A program made the position numbers and the translations under genes. The notes below the pieces were generated by a model. The model was not told the origin of the DNA. It saw only the letters and a program-made list of their open reading frames with translations, and searched no databases. 6,630 nt of DNA from Sphingomonadaceae bacterium (GTDB lineage Bacteria; Pseudomonadota; Alphaproteobacteria; Sphingomonadales; Sphingomonadaceae): contig RFSU01000129.1 of assembly GCA_009923795.1 (NCBI GenBank), positions 1-6,630 on the forward strand. Reading direction: 5' to 3'. Positions 5,137 through 6,630 of this stretch are shown piece by piece. Position 1 is the stretch's first letter. Each line of letters begins with the position of its first letter.

Positions 5137-6630
5137 ATGAGTTGGATGAGAGAACGCGTGGGAAGACTTGAAGATCTCCGTTTACGGAACCGTTGCATCG
5201 CAGCGCTGCTGCTGGGCACGGCGCTTCCTGCGCTGATTGCGCCTGCTCAAGCCCAGCAAAGGGTGCGTCGGCCAGTGCCCGCGGCTGTCAGCGCGGCGAC
5301 ACCTGCGCCCGTATCTGCCCCGACGGTGGACGCGCTAGTTCAGAAAGCGGTGAAGTCGATCAACGTGTCTGGCTCTCAGCGGATTGAGCCGGATACTGTG
5401 CGGTCTTACATTAAACTGCGCCCTGGCCAGACTTATACAATTGAAACGTTGGATGATACGCTGCGTGAATTGATCGACACGGAATTATTTGCCGATGTTC
5501 AGATCCGTGACAATGATGGCGATCTGATTATCGAAGTGCAGGAAAATCCGGTTGTTAATCGTATCGTTCTAGAGGGCAATAAGCGCCTAAAAGAAGATAA
5601 AATTCGTCCAGAAATTAAGGTCGCCCCGCGACAAATTTTTACGCGATCAAAAGTTCGTGCAGATGTGGCGCGGATCATTGAGCTTTATCAGCGTCAAGGC
5701 CGCTATGCCGCCACGGTAGAACCCAAAATGGTCAAGCTTGACCAGAACCGGGTCGACATTGTTTTTGAGATTAGCGAAGGCCCCAAATCGAAGGTCCGCC
5801 AGATCAATATCCTCGGCAATGCGAAATTTTCCGACAAGAAGATTATTGGGGAAATGGCCACGCGGCCAAGCAGCTTGTTGGGCATATTGTCCTCAAAGGA
5901 CAGCTATGATCCGGATAAGCTGGCTTATGACCAGTCGAAAATGCGGCAGTTTTACCTGACGCAAGGTTATGCTGATTTCCGTGTTGTTTCTGCAACGGCA
6001 GAACTGACGCCTGATAAGCGTGACTTTATCGTCACCTATGTGGTGGAAGAGGGGGATCGCTATAAATTTGGCGATGTCACCATCGATAGCGAATTGCGGG
6101 ATTATAAGCCCAAGGCCGATATGCTCGCGACGAAAAAGGGCAATTGGTATAATGCAAAGATGGTTGAAGACACCGTCGAAAGCCTGACCGAGGGCGCAGG
6201 CCTGTTCGGCTATGCCTTTGTCGAAGTAAATCCTGATTTCATTCGCGACAAAGACACCCTGTCTATGGGGATCGCGTATAGGATCAGCGATGTGCCCCGC
6301 GTTTATGTTGAGCGCATCGACATTAACGGCAACACGACTACCCAAGATAAGGTTGTTCGGCGCGAATTCCGCTCGGCAGAAGGCGATCCGTTTAACAGCT
6401 TTCAGGTCAAGCGGTCGTCAGATCGTATTCAAAGCCTTGGCTATTTTCAGGAAAAGCTTGAGATTGAGCAGAAGCCCGGTTCGGCACCAGACCGCATCGT
6501 TCTCGAAGCCAATGTTGAAGAAAAGGCGACCGGCGAACTGCAGCTATCGGCTGGTTTCTCCTCGCTGGAGCGGTTCATCATCAACTTCTCTATTCGCCAG
6601 CGGAACTTTAGAGGCAAGGGGCAAGAACTG
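5137..6630 (+). CDS. bamA: BamA outer-membrane protein assembly factor (5' part, cut by edge)
   Basis: BamA is the Omp85-family core of the BAM complex, which folds and inserts beta-barrel proteins into the outer membrane. The frame is open from ATG 5137 to the last base, giving 498 residues; a full protein would be much longer. The signal peptide has a long charged n-region, a hydrophobic stretch from about residue 20 (CIAALLLGTALPALIAP) and a likely cleavage after AQA at 37-39. A short Ala/Pro-rich linker (about 40-66) leads into five POTRA domains: P1 about 73-138, P2 141-217, P3 218-308, P4 309-388 and P5 389-466. Typical pieces are LFADVQ, GYADFRV, ITEGDQY-like VEEGDRYKFG, INGNTTTQDKVVRREF and LGYF. 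The last 30 residues begin the barrel (SAGFSSLERF, RQRNFRGKGQ). ATG 5146 and GTG 5158 are alternative starts. It lies 27 nt after rseP. Confidence 0.95.
   Translation, partial: MSWMRERVGRLEDLRLRNRCIAALLLGTALPALIAPAQAQQRVRRPVPAAVSAATPAPVSAPTVDALVQKAVKSINVSGSQRIEPDTVRSYIKLRPGQTYTIETLDDTLRELIDTELFADVQIRDNDGDLIIEVQENPVVNRIVLEGNKRLKEDKIRPEIKVAPRQIFTRSKVRADVARIIELYQRQGRYAATVEPKMVKLDQNRVDIVFEISEGPKSKVRQINILGNAKFSDKKIIGEMATRPSSLLGILSSKDSYDPDKLAYDQSKMRQFYLTQGYADFRVVSATAELTPDKRDFIVTYVVEEGDRYKFGDVTIDSELRDYKPKADMLATKKGNWYNAKMVEDTVESLTEGAGLFGYAFVEVNPDFIRDKDTLSMGIAYRISDVPRVYVERIDINGNTTTQDKVVRREFRSAEGDPFNSFQVKRSSDRIQSLGYFQEKLEIEQKPGSAPDRIVLEANVEEKATGELQLSAGFSSLERFIINFSIRQRNFRGKGQEL

Noticed and set aside
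5186..5190. GGAAC as the -35 element of an ECF or sigma-E type promoter
   Set aside because: It lies inside the bamA coding region, and no matching -10 element is seen at the proper distance.
5893..6345. Minus-strand open frame (150 codons) in bamA
   Set aside because: It is an antisense shadow of the POTRA3-5 coding sequence.
1..6630. tRNA or rRNA genes, CRISPR arrays, insertion sequences, integration sites, defence modules
   Set aside because: None was seen. Coding is nearly continuous with housekeeping genes, and there are no long direct or inverted repeats.

Overview
The window is a compact, wholly plus-strand housekeeping cluster from a Gram-negative bacterium: pyrH - frr - uppS - cdsA - dxr - rseP - bamA, with bamA running off the right edge. 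The gene order, the single-PDZ RseP, the use of GTG starts with 4-nt stop/start overlaps, and the wording of conserved blocks in PyrH, RRF and UppS all fit an alphaproteobacterium, most likely of the order Sphingomonadales. That placement is by recognition, not by a search. GC content looks mid-50s percent on sampled lines, low for many sphingomonads, so the genus is left open.

Layout. Positions 1-64 are a short leader with a small hairpin at the left edge. UMP kinase (pyrH, 65-787) is followed by ribosome recycling factor (frr, 807-1328), undecaprenyl diphosphate synthase (uppS, about 1325/1329-2057), CDP-diglyceride synthetase (cdsA, 2054-2812), DXP reductoisomerase (dxr, 2822-3979), the intramembrane site-2 protease (rseP, 3976-5109) and the outer-membrane assembly factor (bamA, 5137 to the edge). 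Intergenic gaps are at most about 27 nt, and uppS/cdsA and dxr/rseP overlap by 4 nt, so the seven genes are probably co-transcribed. No stretch of 300 bases lacks a gene.

How the genes relate. PyrH supplies UDP for UTP and for nucleotide-sugar pools, and RRF recycles ribosomes. Dxr commits carbon to the MEP isoprenoid pathway, whose product IPP is used by UppS to build the undecaprenyl carrier of peptidoglycan and surface polysaccharides. CdsA makes CDP-diacylglycerol for phospholipids. RseP handles membrane proteolysis and envelope-stress signalling, and BamA inserts outer-membrane proteins. In related genomes ompH/skp, lpxD, fabZ and lpxA usually follow.

I found no undescribed system. The unusual signals are at gene starts. 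(1) frr has a strong Shine-Dalgarno and a well-spaced ATG at 800, but that ATG is out of frame with frr. The in-frame ATG at 807 yields a protein lacking the first 12 family residues, as if about 29 nt were missing. (2) At uppS the natural GTG at 1325, overlapping the frr stop, is out of frame with the body of the gene by one base, near a G6/A4 homopolymer. (3) A perfect 6-bp hairpin sits over the weak ribosome-binding region of bamA. Items 1 and 2 could be sequence or assembly errors or genuine start remodelling, and the sequence alone cannot decide.
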